Source of the DNA: Ascoidea rubescens DSM 1968
Taxonomy: Eukaryota > Ascomycota > Saccharomycetes > Ascoideales > Ascoideaceae
Reading direction: 5' to 3'
Length of the DNA: 64,000 nucleotides
Assembly: GCF_001661345.1 (NCBI RefSeq)
Contig: NW_017962935.1
Span: 51,417 to 115,416 of the forward strand
This document shows, piece by piece, positions 39,359 through 48,862 of the stretch; position 1 is the first letter of the stretch, and each line of letters opens with the position of its first letter. The position numbers and the translations under genes were made by a program. Under the pieces are notes generated by a model, which saw only the letters and a list, made by a program, of their open reading frames with translations, was not told the DNA's origin and made no database searches.

Positions 39359-39987
39359 AAATACATGAGTTTTCAAATCAAATTTAAATTATCGAATTTA
39401 TCATTATTTTTATAGTTTTTATGTTGTACTAATATTTTCTATCTTAAAAATGCAGGTTGAACTTTTTTTTAACAAAACTATGTAAAAAATTTAAAAAATT
39501 TAAAAAATTTAAAAAAATTTAAAAAATTTAAAAAAATTAAAAATTAAAAAGGAAAAAGAGAATAAGGAAAGAAGAGACTAGTTTAATTGTCTTTCAATAA
39601 TGAAAAACCTAAAAAGAAAACTAGAAACCTTGAAGAATAAAAGAAAATTTAAAAATTATTTTAAAAACTTTAAAAAATGCAGGTTGAACTTTAATAAAAA
39701 AAATTTTAAATTCAATATTTTCATTATTGTCTTTATTATATAAATAAAAATGCAGGTTGAACTTCCATCATCACTAAAACCAAAATAAGTCAAAAAACTG
39801 GAAACAAAAACAAAAGATAAGAAAAGATTAAAAGAAAAATGAAAACAATAAAAAGCAATAAAAGAGAGAAAAATTTTTTTTTTAATCGTAATTTATAAAT
39901 ATTTTGAAAGACCATTAAGCAAAATCAGTGGGAAAAAATTGAAAAGGTTGAACTTTATTGTTTTTGGTGTTTTCATTAACATCACCA
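39359..39987. other. VPS26/MET13 convergent region with repeated 19-mer
   Basis: 629 bases, A/T-rich, between two 3' ends. It contains three exact copies of aaaaatgcaggttgaactt (39446-39464, 39674-39692, 39746-39764), a partial copy aggttgaacttt near 39945, and aaatttaaa arrays near 39486-39540. Confidence 0.8.
39446..39764 (+). repeat. Three copies of a 19-base motif
   Basis: aaaaatgcaggttgaactt occurs at 39446-39464, 39674-39692 and 39746-39764, all same strand, spacings 228 and 72. In such AT-rich DNA this conserved mixed-base word is not expected by chance. Confidence 0.9.
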
Positions 39988-42117
39988 TTATTCTTCTAAA
40001 CAATTAAAATCATCGAATAATGAAAAGATTTTTTCATTACCAACATAATCATTATCAACGATATTAACTAGAACATAATTATCAATCAAATTTCTTAAAA
40101 CTTTTTGGGATTTTAAATTATCTTCATAAATTTTTTCATTTTCATTTTTATTAATATCAATTTGAGAATTTTGGTTTTTGTAAATCAGTAACCATTCTTC
40201 GGTCAATTTATAAGCTTCATCCTTCCAAGCCAAAAATGACACCTTTTCAACAATTGTTGGTTGAATTACCTCACAGTTTGGAAAAATACCCCAGGTTACA
40301 GCATTTGCTTTGGATAGGTCCTTTAGATTTGAATAGAAAGTTCCTAAATTATCAACGGCAAAAAAAGATAGAATATTATAATCATCATTCTTATTGTTAT
40401 TATTTTTACCGCTGATGTTATAATTTGAATTATTGTTATTTAAAATATCGTTACATGTTTGGATTTTATTAATTAATTTGTTCAAATGGGTTTTTGGTAA
40501 GAAAAATTCCAAATACTGTTTTTTATAAATGAATCCATTTCTTGGACCCCAACCATGAATTTTGGAAGTGGATTTTACCCCATTAATTTTTGGTTGAGAG
40601 TTAACTGTTAAAATTCCTTTAAAGTTTAAATCAATTAAATTATTTAAATAATCGGAAATTTCCAGTGAATTAATTGGGGAATCACACCAAGGTAGCATTG
40701 ATAACTTACCATTTAAGTAATCAATGAATAATTGGATAAGGTTGTTTAAAGAAGTTGGTCTATCCCATAGTTTTAATATTTTGTTTGATGAGTGTCTTAA
40801 TAATGAACCATTAAATAAGTCGATTTCACCAAAAGCTGGCGAGTTTGAATTTCCCCAACGGCCGTTGGGAAACTCGTCCCAATTTTTGGTTCGAATGAAA
40901 TAATTAAATTTTTTGTTTTGCCAAAAAATTGGACGGATTGATTCAGTTGATCTTGAAGGATTAAGAGATTTTCTCCATGGAAAATAATCGTCATTTTCAT
41001 TATTATCAGAATTATTAATAACGAAATTATTTAGTAAGTTTAGTTTTTCTAAAATTGATATCGTAGAAGATTCAAGATTCATTGTATAAAAGTGCAAATG
41101 ATTTACTAAATTGGAGTCAATTAAAGTTCGGCACATTTCAGTGATCAACTCTGCACCTAATTCCTTAATTTTAGCATCATCATCTTTAAAAGGCTTTAAA
41201 ACTGATAGAAAGGAATCAGGAATATTAATATGGCTCCATGTGGCTCTTCTTATAAAAGACGAATAAGTTGAAATTGGCATAATACCGGGGATAATTGGAA
41301 CACTGATTTTCCAGTCATTTTTTAGGACATTGCACCAATTGAGAAAATTATCGACATCATAAAACATTTGAGTTATAATAAAGTCACCACCAGCATCAAT
41401 CTTTTGTTTCAAATAAGATAACAAAACAGCTGAGTCACTTTCTTCTGGGTGACCTTCAGGATAACCAGCAACACCAATACAAAAATAATCACCATATTTG
41501 GACCTAATGTATTTGATTAAATCTTTAGCGTATTTGAATTTTCCGTTATCAAAAGCACTAGAATCTGAATTGTTGTTGTTATCATTGATGGGTGGATCAC
41601 CTCTCAAAGCTAGAATATTTTGACAACCCGAGCTATAGGCATTTAATAAAGCATTGTCAATTAAATCTATTGACATGTTTGTGCAAGTTAAATGCATACA
41701 GGTTTCTAGACCTAAAATTGATTGGGTAACGTTAACTATTTGATTGGTTAACTTTGATACTTTACCACCAGCATTCCAGGTGATATCAATAAATAAAGGA
41801 TTCAAATTGTACATTCTATCAATTCGATCATAGAGATTTTGAACACCTTGAGAGGTTTTTGGTGGGAAAAATTCGAATGAAAAAGTGGTGTGGTTGTAAT
41901 GATTATTGTTTTGGTACAGGTCACTTTTTTCGATTAGAGACGAAAATATTGAAGAAGATGATGACGAAGATTCTTTACTGTTTTTATTTTGATCATTTTG
42001 ATCATTTTGATCAGTTTGATCAGTTTGATCGTTTAGGTTCAAATGTTGGATGCCATTGGTTTGAGCAAAAGAATAATCGTTTGAATGAGCTTTTAATAGT
42101 TTGTCGGTGATCTTCAT
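39988..42117 (-). CDS. MET13: Methylenetetrahydrofolate reductase Met13
   Basis: 709 residues from the ATG at 42117. It makes 5-methyl-THF for methionine synthesis. FAD/TIM-barrel domain: FSFEFFPPKTSQGVQNLYDR, FIDITWNAGGKVSKLT, CMHLTCTN, ILALRGDPP, CIGVAGYPEGHPE and GGDFIITQMFYD. C-terminal SAM-binding regulatory domain: NWDEFPNGRWGNSNSPAFGE, ILTVNSQPKINGVKS, IHGWGPRNGFIYKKQYLEFF, NAVTWGIFPNCEVIQPTIVE, VSFLAWKDEAYKL and YVLVNIVDNDYV. These favour Met13 over Met12. An unusual N-terminal extension of about 70 residues contains tandem DQTDQNDQ units and poly-Ser. A TCACGTG Cbf1/Met4-type site lies far upstream (42784-42790). Confidence 0.95.
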   Translation of the reverse strand: MKITDKLLKAHSNDYSFAQTNGIQHLNLNDQTDQTDQNDQNDQNKNSKESSSSSSSIFSSLIEKSDLYQNNNHYNHTTFSFEFFPPKTSQGVQNLYDRIDRMYNLNPLFIDITWNAGGKVSKLTNQIVNVTQSILGLETCMHLTCTNMSIDLIDNALLNAYSSGCQNILALRGDPPINDNNNNSDSSAFDNGKFKYAKDLIKYIRSKYGDYFCIGVAGYPEGHPEESDSAVLLSYLKQKIDAGGDFIITQMFYDVDNFLNWCNVLKNDWKISVPIIPGIMPISTYSSFIRRATWSHINIPDSFLSVLKPFKDDDAKIKELGAELITEMCRTLIDSNLVNHLHFYTMNLESSTISILEKLNLLNNFVINNSDNNENDDYFPWRKSLNPSRSTESIRPIFWQNKKFNYFIRTKNWDEFPNGRWGNSNSPAFGEIDLFNGSLLRHSSNKILKLWDRPTSLNNLIQLFIDYLNGKLSMLPWCDSPINSLEISDYLNNLIDLNFKGILTVNSQPKINGVKSTSKIHGWGPRNGFIYKKQYLEFFLPKTHLNKLINKIQTCNDILNNNNSNYNISGKNNNNKNDDYNILSFFAVDNLGTFYSNLKDLSKANAVTWGIFPNCEVIQPTIVEKVSFLAWKDEAYKLTEEWLLIYKNQNSQIDINKNENEKIYEDNLKSQKVLRNLIDNYVLVNIVDNDYVGNEKIFSLFDDFNCLEE

Positions 42118-43170
42118 TTCCAAGTTATAGGGAAAATTGAAAATGTTGAATAAAATAGGAAGAAGGTTTTGTATTTATATTCTTATTTATTTAGTCATGG
42201 CATTTGAAAATAATAAAATCGGTGATGAAAAATTGTTGAGACCTGTTTCGGAACGAGAAAATCAGCAAAAGAAACCAACAATTATCTCCAGTACGGATAA
42301 AAAATAAAAGAAAACATATACAAGATGAAGCAAATGTCAAAGAGTTTTGCGAAAACTCGGCGTGCGACTGGAAATAAATGCCAAAAGAAGGCAGGTAATT
42401 TTCATGTGCTAATGAAATAGAAACAGAGAAATTATTCTGTAGAAAGCGCAAGTTACAAGTGCAAGTTACAAGCGCAAGTTAATAACAACCTCTTTCAAAA
42501 TTCTGATTTGATCAAGTACTTTCTTCAACACACAATAAACCGTATCAAGAGTATATAAATCTAGGGATTTGACGTTTTTCCAGCATCGCAATACAACGCT
42601 ACCAGACTGCTTGAGTAACTTCTATCTGCTCTGGGATTAAATTCTGATCAGCAGTGCAGTCCGGGAGCATAAGAAGTGAAAAACAGCGAGAACTAGATGA
42701 AATTCCCAAGATGTTTATGCTCCAGATCAGTCTCAGTTGGTTCTGGAGGAAGTTGTATTTTCAAGCCACAATCCAATTACCAGCACGTGACCTTGATGAG
42801 CATTCACCTCCGAATCCAGCCTTGTGGCTCAGCACTATATAGCTCTGTTCTAATCTGAAGTTCAACCAACGAAACCAACATTCTAAAGGCATTCTCTGGA
42901 AAGAACTGTTGGTTTTGAGAAAATTGATTGAAAAATAAAGAAAAAATTAATAACAAATTAATAAATTAATAAAATTAAAAAATGAAAAATAAAATCCATA
43001 AATTTGAATATCATTAGTAGCAAAAATCAATATTGGAGTAATCATAATTTATCAACCACTATTCCATCAATCTTTAGTGAGCTCATAACATATGGTATGC
43101 CAATTAAAACAGGATATCCCAATCCACTTTCTGCTAAACAGTATATCTTCATTCTGTTTAAAGCAAATTG
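42118..43170. other. MET13 upstream region
   Basis: About 1 kb. It contains cacgtga at 42784-42790 (reads TCACGTG towards MET13). An open stretch with protein-like reading (ending MPIKTGYPNPLSAKQYIF near 43150) may be the first exon of the gap-broken gene that follows. Confidence 0.4.
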
Positions 43171-43179
43171 AGCCGATAG

Positions 43180-44038
43180 TACAGCCAGGCCAAATGTAAA
43201 AGTACTTCAGAACAGCAAAATCAGGAAATTGATTCATTAATCACAGAGGTTGCAACCTCCATATGTTCACCTCCTCTTTGTTCATCAGATGAAACCATTG
43301 AATACTCAACTGTTTATATTTCACCTCNNNNNNNNNNNNNNNNNNNNNNNNNNNNNNNNNNNNNNNNNNNNNNNNNNNNNNNNNNNNNNNNNNNNNNNNN
43401 NNNNNNNNNNNNNNNNNNNNNNNNNNNNNNNNNNNNNNNNNNNNNNNNNNNNNNNNNNNNNNNNNNNNNNNNNNNNNNNNNNNNNNNNNNNNNNNNNNNN
43501 NNNNNNNNNNNNNNNNNNNNNNNNNNNNNNNNNNNNNNNNNNNNNNNNNNNNNNNNNNNNNNNNNNNNNNNNNNNNNNNNNNNNNNNNNNNNNNNNNNNN
43601 NNNNNNNNNNNNNNNNNNNNNNNNNNNNNNNNNNNNNNNNNNNNNNNNNNNNNNNNNNNNNNNNNNNNNNNNNNNNNNNNNNNNNNNNNNNNNNNNNNNN
43701 NNNNNNNNNNNNNNNNNNNNNNNNNNNNNNNNNNNNNNNNNNNNNNNNNNNNNNNNNNNNNNNNNNNNNNNNNNNNNNNNNNNNNNNNNNNNNNNNNNNN
43801 NNNNNNNNNNNNNNNNNNNNNNNNNNNNNNNNNNNNNNNNNNNNNNNNNNNNNNNNNNNNNNNNNNNNNNNNNNNNNNNNNNNNNNNNNNNNNNNNNNNN
43901 NNNNNNNNNNNNNNNACTTCATCACCACCTTTCTATTATGGTTTTGGAAATTCATTTTTGTCCCCTTATGCTTTTAACCCTCAGTGGTTTAATACAGCAA
44001 CATCTACCACCACAAGTTATCAAATCCCAAAGTGAGTT
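43180..44038 (+). pseudogene. Gap-interrupted possible gene, Ser/Thr/Pro-rich
   Basis: Before the gap (43180-43327) one frame reads EQQNQEIDSLITEVATSICS then PPLCSSDETIEYSTVYISP. After the gap (43916-44035) a frame reads TSSPPFYYGFGNSFLSPYAF then NPQWFNTATSTTTSYQIPK-stop. Both look like one Ser/Thr/Pro/aromatic-rich protein, perhaps a regulator. No ATG begins the first part. Removing 43141-43184 (gtatat..acag) would join it in frame to upstream sequence that has an ATG; this is speculative and the donor is weak. The longer frame starting TTG at 43250 is in another phase and less protein-like. The family cannot be named. It is placed here as broken by missing sequence, not proven a pseudogene. 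Confidence 0.35.
43328..43915. other. Assembly gap (588 N)
   Basis: Run of N inside the possible gene described at 43180-44038; the true size may differ. Confidence 0.99.
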
Positions 44039-45031
44039 TATTTTGTTTTTCAATTAATCTAATTTAGTGTTAGTGTCTATCTTTATTGTTTTTGTTATTC
44101 TTTTCTTAGATATGGCTGGAAAAATATATGTTTTGCTCTCTCGTGTTTTTTTTGGCATAGCTTTTTTTTTTATCGATTTTGACGGGGTTCGATTTAATCA
44201 CCCTTTAGTTTTTTTTGGTTATATTGTTAGCATTGGCCTGTGCCAACAGCTGGATTGCCCATTTTATCTTTTATCTATGTATCCACTAATTATTTTGCAT
44301 GAAATTTCTACGATCCTTTGCAGTTTGTTTTATTAATCTTTGAATGTATAGTTTAATAGACCAGTGATTTTTATCATTTAAAACTTTTGAGACTGGGATA
44401 GTATTAATATCTCCAAAGCAGCTTAAATAAAGCTTGTGATGGATTGAAACTAGTAAATTTTAAGCTTTCGAGAATTAGGAAGCCGAAGTCAAATACCGAA
44501 AGCCAAGCCAAGCAACAGTTTTTGCTTCAGAGCGGGATTTTGTTGAGCTTTTTAATTTCAAATTTTAGATTTTAGATTTTAGATTTTAGATTTTAGATTT
44601 TAGATTTTAGATTTTAGATTTTAGATTTTAGATTTTAGATTTTAGATTTGCTTTGTTAGTACGATGCAGTAATTATCCATTAATTCTCAGAAATAAGTTG
44701 TATTTATTGTTTCAACGCTTTGAAGAGCATCTGAGTCTTTTTCCTCATCGTTTTTCAACATTGCAGATGCTTATTTTCAGTTGAGTTTGAGTAAGAAATT
44801 TTAATTTGTTATGGAGACTTGAAAACAGCTTTATTTCATTGCTCTAGCATGGTCAATATGCAGTACATCTTTTATTGCAACCACAAATTTACAGAGGTAA
44901 TTAATAGAGCTGAATGGAGTTGGAGGAAGAACAAAATCACGTGTCTTTTGTTTGTTCTAACAACCAGCTTTTTCTTATTTTGTTTTTGTGCTCCTCTCAT
45001 TTGTTTAAATCCCAAACAAGACACAAATATA
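44039..45031. other. AIM24 upstream region with octamer array
   Basis: About 1 kb. It includes the 8-base tandem repeat 44563-44649 and AT-rich DNA; 44067-44336 is open but hydrophobic by composition (TTT-rich) and not convincing. Confidence 0.45.
44563..44649. repeat. Tandem octamer (tagatttt)n
   Basis: About ten near-perfect copies; similar in style to the heptamer array at 22313. Confidence 0.9.
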
Positions 45032-46138
45032 ATGACTAGACCTATATATTTTGCCAAATCTGCTAGTATAATCCACAAAATAGCAACTGGTTCTCGATTA
45101 AAATGTTTTAATGTATTTGCTAACTGTAAAAGTTACAGTACAACCTCTAATGTTAAGATTGTTGATGATGAGGACGAGAATAGTAATTCAAACATAAAAC
45201 ATTTACGAAATTTGCCCAAGAATACAGGTTCTGGTTTATTCATTGAGTTACCGACTTTCAAACTATTAAATAAATCGTCTTCAAATTATTTGGTGAATTT
45301 GCCAAAGAATTCAAAATTAGATTTAAAATTAAACTCTATCATTTCCATCTACTATCAAAACGATCAAAATTATTTAAATAAAGATAATAATCTTGATTTA
45401 AACTTATCTTTAATTAAAAAAGATCCAAATAGTAACATTGAATCTAATTTAGTGACTAATTTACCCGTATCTTTACTATTTAATAATGTCTTGGACAATT
45501 TGAATTTAATTGAAATAAACAGTTCCAAGAAAAAATTCAATAATTTAATTGTCTTGAATAAAAGCAATTTAATATCGTATACTTCAAGTTTATTCTTAGA
45601 TTGTCAAAACAGTTTTTTAAAGATTAATGGATCTGGAAAAATGTTAATCAAGTATGATTCGATAATACAATTATTTGAAAATGATTCAATATTAATTTCG
45701 AAAAACTCATTAATAGGTTTGAGTAACATCAATTCAATAAAAGATTCTTTAAATTTATCAAAGTTAAACACTACTTTTAAATTAATTGATTCTTTAAACT
45801 TTGGTTTCAAATCTTATTTAAATTATTTAATTGATATCCAGTCAAAATTGAACCTTTCTATTTTTGACAACTTATTAGCCTTATTTAAGAAAAAAAAAAC
45901 TGCAAAAGAGGAGTACCAACTCGAGAAATTGACAATAGATAATATTGACACTAATAATATTTCTAGTAATAATATTAATAACAAGAAACTAAAATTTAGT
46001 GAAAGTAGGCTTTTGGCAATACTCGGGACATTATTAAACAAAGTCAAGTCAAAAAAAGGTCAAGATAAAGAATTTTATCTTATTCAAGGTCCTGTTGTTT
46101 TGTTGATTGACGAGAATTTCAGCTCAGTCATCAAATGA
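45032..46138 (+). CDS. AIM24: Mitochondrial protein Aim24-like
   Basis: 368 residues from the ATG at 45032; the frame opens earlier with TTG, but this ATG begins a typical basic presequence (MTRPIYFAKSASIIHKIATG, ending near KSYST). Family-like segments: FIELPTFKLLNKSSSNYLVN (a conserved PTFKxL stretch), KSNLISYTSSLFLDCQ, FLKINGSGKMLIKYDSIIQL (family: GxG then hydrophobic strand), and near the end EFYLIQGPVVLLIDEN (family: xIKGPxxxxxQ). Aim24 is an inner-membrane protein that stabilises the MICOS cristae-junction complex in yeast. The sequence is divergent and Asn/Leu/Ser-rich, so the assignment rests on motif order and the presequence. Confidence 0.7.
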   Translation: MTRPIYFAKSASIIHKIATGSRLKCFNVFANCKSYSTTSNVKIVDDEDENSNSNIKHLRNLPKNTGSGLFIELPTFKLLNKSSSNYLVNLPKNSKLDLKLNSIISIYYQNDQNYLNKDNNLDLNLSLIKKDPNSNIESNLVTNLPVSLLFNNVLDNLNLIEINSSKKKFNNLIVLNKSNLISYTSSLFLDCQNSFLKINGSGKMLIKYDSIIQLFENDSILISKNSLIGLSNINSIKDSLNLSKLNTTFKLIDSLNFGFKSYLNYLIDIQSKLNLSIFDNLLALFKKKKTAKEEYQLEKLTIDNIDTNNISSNNINNKKLKFSESRLLAILGTLLNKVKSKKGQDKEFYLIQGPVVLLIDENFSSVIK

Positions 46139-46598
46139 TATATGTATTCTTCTATTATTGATGCTGTGGAAACACTAAATTCTAAATTCGAGGATGATTT
46201 CAGTCGGTTATTGTAAAATCGGTTAGTTAATTTCAAATCGTTTGTTAGTCTATATAATTTTTCTCAATCAAATATTTTTGTTTACTGTTTTTACTCTGTG
46301 AATCTTAATAGATCTGTTTTTATACTCCCTAACCAAACTTTTTCTGTTGCCCGAGCAACTCTTTATTGTATCTCTTTGAAACCAACCACAGTCCAGCTCA
46401 AAAGACAGTATTTCATCAATCAATTTGGAATGCAAACATTTATCTGTGAGCAAATGAGCGGTGGGCAAGTTCGAGAGAAAAATCTGAGAATCGAACTTGG
46501 TGAGTTCTAACAGAAAGCTACTGTGGAACAAATCACATCAATCCACTATATCTGCTGCTGTTCAGAAACAAAAGAAGTTGTCTGCTCACACCTGCAAT
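46139..46598. promoter_or_regulatory. Upstream region of PMP47-like gene
   Basis: 460 bases between AIM24 and the carrier start. The frame upstream of 46599 begins with TTG at 46497 and is not used. Confidence 0.4.
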
Positions 46599-47633
46599 AT
46601 GTCTGAGTTGGTCCATGCTCTTTCTGGTGCTTCTGGTGCCACTGTTTCTCTCTTGTTAACCTATCCATTAACCACCATTGCTACAAAGTCTCAGGTCAAA
46701 AGTGATTTGTCTTCACCAACACAAAAAAGAATTGTTAAAATAATCAGATCAATAATTATTAGAGATGGGTATAAAGGGTTTTTCAATGGGCTTGAGTCTG
46801 CTATTTATGGTGTGGCATTGACTAATTTCATTTATTATTTGTTTTATGAGTATATTAGCCGATTTTTATTAAATAATAGAGAGGTTTTCAAATCTCCATT
46901 TAAATTGACCAAACTACTTAAATTATCATTTAAAAACAAAAATGTTTTATCTACTATGGTTGGATTAACTACAGTTGAGTCTATATTGAGTGGATTAATA
47001 TCTGGATGTATTAATGTAGTCTTGACTAATCCAATTTGGGTTGTTAATACTAGAATGACAGTCTCTAAATCTAATAAATCATTTTTACACCATTTGGTTA
47101 GTATCATTAAAAAGGAACGAATTTCCAATTTATTTAATGGTTTGATGCCTTCATTAATATTGGTTTTAAATCCAATTATCCAATATACTATATACGAACA
47201 GTTTAAGAATTTTTTAATTAAAGTTAGATCGAATAAGAATAAAAAAGCCAATCAATTTAGCTCATTAGATGCATTTTTTATTGGGGCGATAGGTAAACTA
47301 GTTGCTACCACATTGACATATCCATATATAACTTTAAAGACAAGAAGTCATTTAAATGATGAAAAATTGGGTGAAAATGATGAAAATGAAGGTAATAATA
47401 ACAATAATAACAATAATGATAATAAAAAGAAGAATAAGAATATGATTGAGATGATTAAAGAAATTTATGAAAAAGAAGGAATATTATCATTTTATAATGG
47501 AATTTCAGTTAAATTATTTCAATCGATTTTAAATGCAGCATTTTTGTTTTATTTCAAACAAGAATTTGTTAATTTGTCAATATTTATGATTAGTATTGTT
47601 AAGAAGTATCAGAAAAAAAGGTCAAAAAGATAA
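46599..47633 (+). CDS. Peroxisomal adenine nucleotide carrier (PMP47/ANT1 type)
   Basis: 344 residues from the ATG at 46599. Mitochondrial-carrier fold with three repeats: LLLTYPLTTIATKSQ, VVLTNPIWVVNTRMTVSK and TTLTYPYITLKTRSH. The N-terminus MSELVHALSGASGATVSL and the second and third signatures (NPIWVVNTR, GAIGKLVATTLTYPYI) are those of Candida boidinii Pmp47 and human PMP34 rather than of mitochondrial ADP/ATP carriers. It should import ATP into peroxisomes for fatty-acid activation and beta-oxidation. A poly-Asn/Lys insert (about residues 265-285) lies in the third repeat. It converges on ORT1 with 41 bases between stop codons. Confidence 0.88.
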   Translation: MSELVHALSGASGATVSLLLTYPLTTIATKSQVKSDLSSPTQKRIVKIIRSIIIRDGYKGFFNGLESAIYGVALTNFIYYLFYEYISRFLLNNREVFKSPFKLTKLLKLSFKNKNVLSTMVGLTTVESILSGLISGCINVVLTNPIWVVNTRMTVSKSNKSFLHHLVSIIKKERISNLFNGLMPSLILVLNPIIQYTIYEQFKNFLIKVRSNKNKKANQFSSLDAFFIGAIGKLVATTLTYPYITLKTRSHLNDEKLGENDENEGNNNNNNNNDNKKKNKNMIEMIKEIYEKEGILSFYNGISVKLFQSILNAAFLFYFKQEFVNLSIFMISIVKKYQKKRSKR

Positions 47634-47674
47634 TAACAATTGAATAATAATTAAATAATTAAATAATTAAATAA

Positions 47675-48577
47675 TTACTTATAATAAAATTTTAATTTAT
47701 CATAAGTTAGAAAAATGACACCATTAGCTGGAATACATCTAATTAGAGTTATTCCTAAACCTGTGTAGAAGCCTTTAATTCCATTTTTAAGATAAATGAG
47801 TTTAGCTATTTCCAAGAAATCAATTTTTATATTTTGATCAACAAGGCTCGGATTAACGATTGAAGTAGTTTGTAGTTTTGATTTGACAGTGTCAATTGGG
47901 AAAGTTATTGCGTTATAGCCAACTCCGGCAGCTGCTCCACTGATAAATTCGTTAACTGAATTGTTGTTGGGATTCAGTCTTTTTAAATTCCGATTTGAAA
48001 CTTCATATGTGCCAAACCATATTGAGCTTCCAATAAATTCTCTTATCAATGTGACCAATTGGCCATGCCATAGACCCTTTATCCCTTGATTCAAGATAAT
48101 GATTTTGATCAATTCAATTATAGATGGATTTTTCAGAGGCTTTGAAGAACTGAGCTTGGTTTGATATAACAATTTGACCTGCATTTGACATTTAATTAGC
48201 TCAACAGGGGTTAGCAAAAAAGAAGCTGATATTCCACTAAAACCACCAGAAATAACGAGCTGCCAGATGTTTAGGGTTGCATCAGGGGAATTGTAATATT
48301 TTTTGAAGAGGGATTGACAGTATTCGTAAGAGAAAAAAAGAATGGCATTTTCAAAAGCTGCACCAACCAAGGGAGAGCTAAGACCACTGTAAAAACCTCT
48401 TAATTTTTCAGTTTTGAAAGTGTACTGGATGCAATGAAAAGTGGATCTAAAAAGCTGGTCGCTGGTGCCAGCCTGAGATTGAAGGCGAACCTTGACAGTG
48501 TCAAATGGATACTCAATGATCTTGCCCAACGAGCCAGCAATGGAGCCAAACAAAATGGTTTTCAGTGCCTCTTCCAT
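47675..48577 (-). CDS. ORT1: Mitochondrial ornithine carrier Ort1 (Arg11)
   Basis: 300 residues from the ATG at 48577. Three carrier repeats: IIEYPFDTVKVRLQSQ, FLLTPVELIKCQMQVK and ITFPIDTVKSKLQTT. The first motif, the CQMQVK element, GSSIWFGTYEVSNRNLK and the ending IKGFYTGLGITLIRCIPANG match yeast Ort1 closely, including the arginine of RCIPAN. It exports ornithine made in the matrix to the cytosol for arginine synthesis. No presequence, as usual for the family. The 5' part of the gene is GC-richer than its 3' part. Confidence 0.93.
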   Translation of the reverse strand: MEEALKTILFGSIAGSLGKIIEYPFDTVKVRLQSQAGTSDQLFRSTFHCIQYTFKTEKLRGFYSGLSSPLVGAAFENAILFFSYEYCQSLFKKYYNSPDATLNIWQLVISGGFSGISASFLLTPVELIKCQMQVKLLYQTKLSSSKPLKNPSIIELIKIIILNQGIKGLWHGQLVTLIREFIGSSIWFGTYEVSNRNLKRLNPNNNSVNEFISGAAAGVGYNAITFPIDTVKSKLQTTSIVNPSLVDQNIKIDFLEIAKLIYLKNGIKGFYTGLGITLIRCIPANGVIFLTYDKLKFYYK

Positions 48578-48862
48578 CCTCAGCCCCAGCTCCAGCTCCA
48601 ACTCTTCTCCAGGTTGTTCTTTGGCTCAAAACCGCACTGGGCTTCTAGACCTGGCCCGTGATAGGGCTTTAACAATCAGGGCTCTGTTTCTCGTTTAGAT
48701 TTCGTTTAGCACGGACATCCAACGCCAGTGACCTGGGCACCCTTTCTTATCTTATCTTATCAGACCACAGAAACAGCTCGAAAGAGCCCAAAGAAATCGC
48801 ACATATACTCAGATCAACGCTCTCTTCCACCCCAAACTTCTTTAGTAACAGCTCTTTCCACA

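Noticed and set aside
44067-44336. Hydrophobic 89-codon frame
   Set aside because: T-rich composition yields Phe/Leu/Ile codons; TTG-type start and no family.
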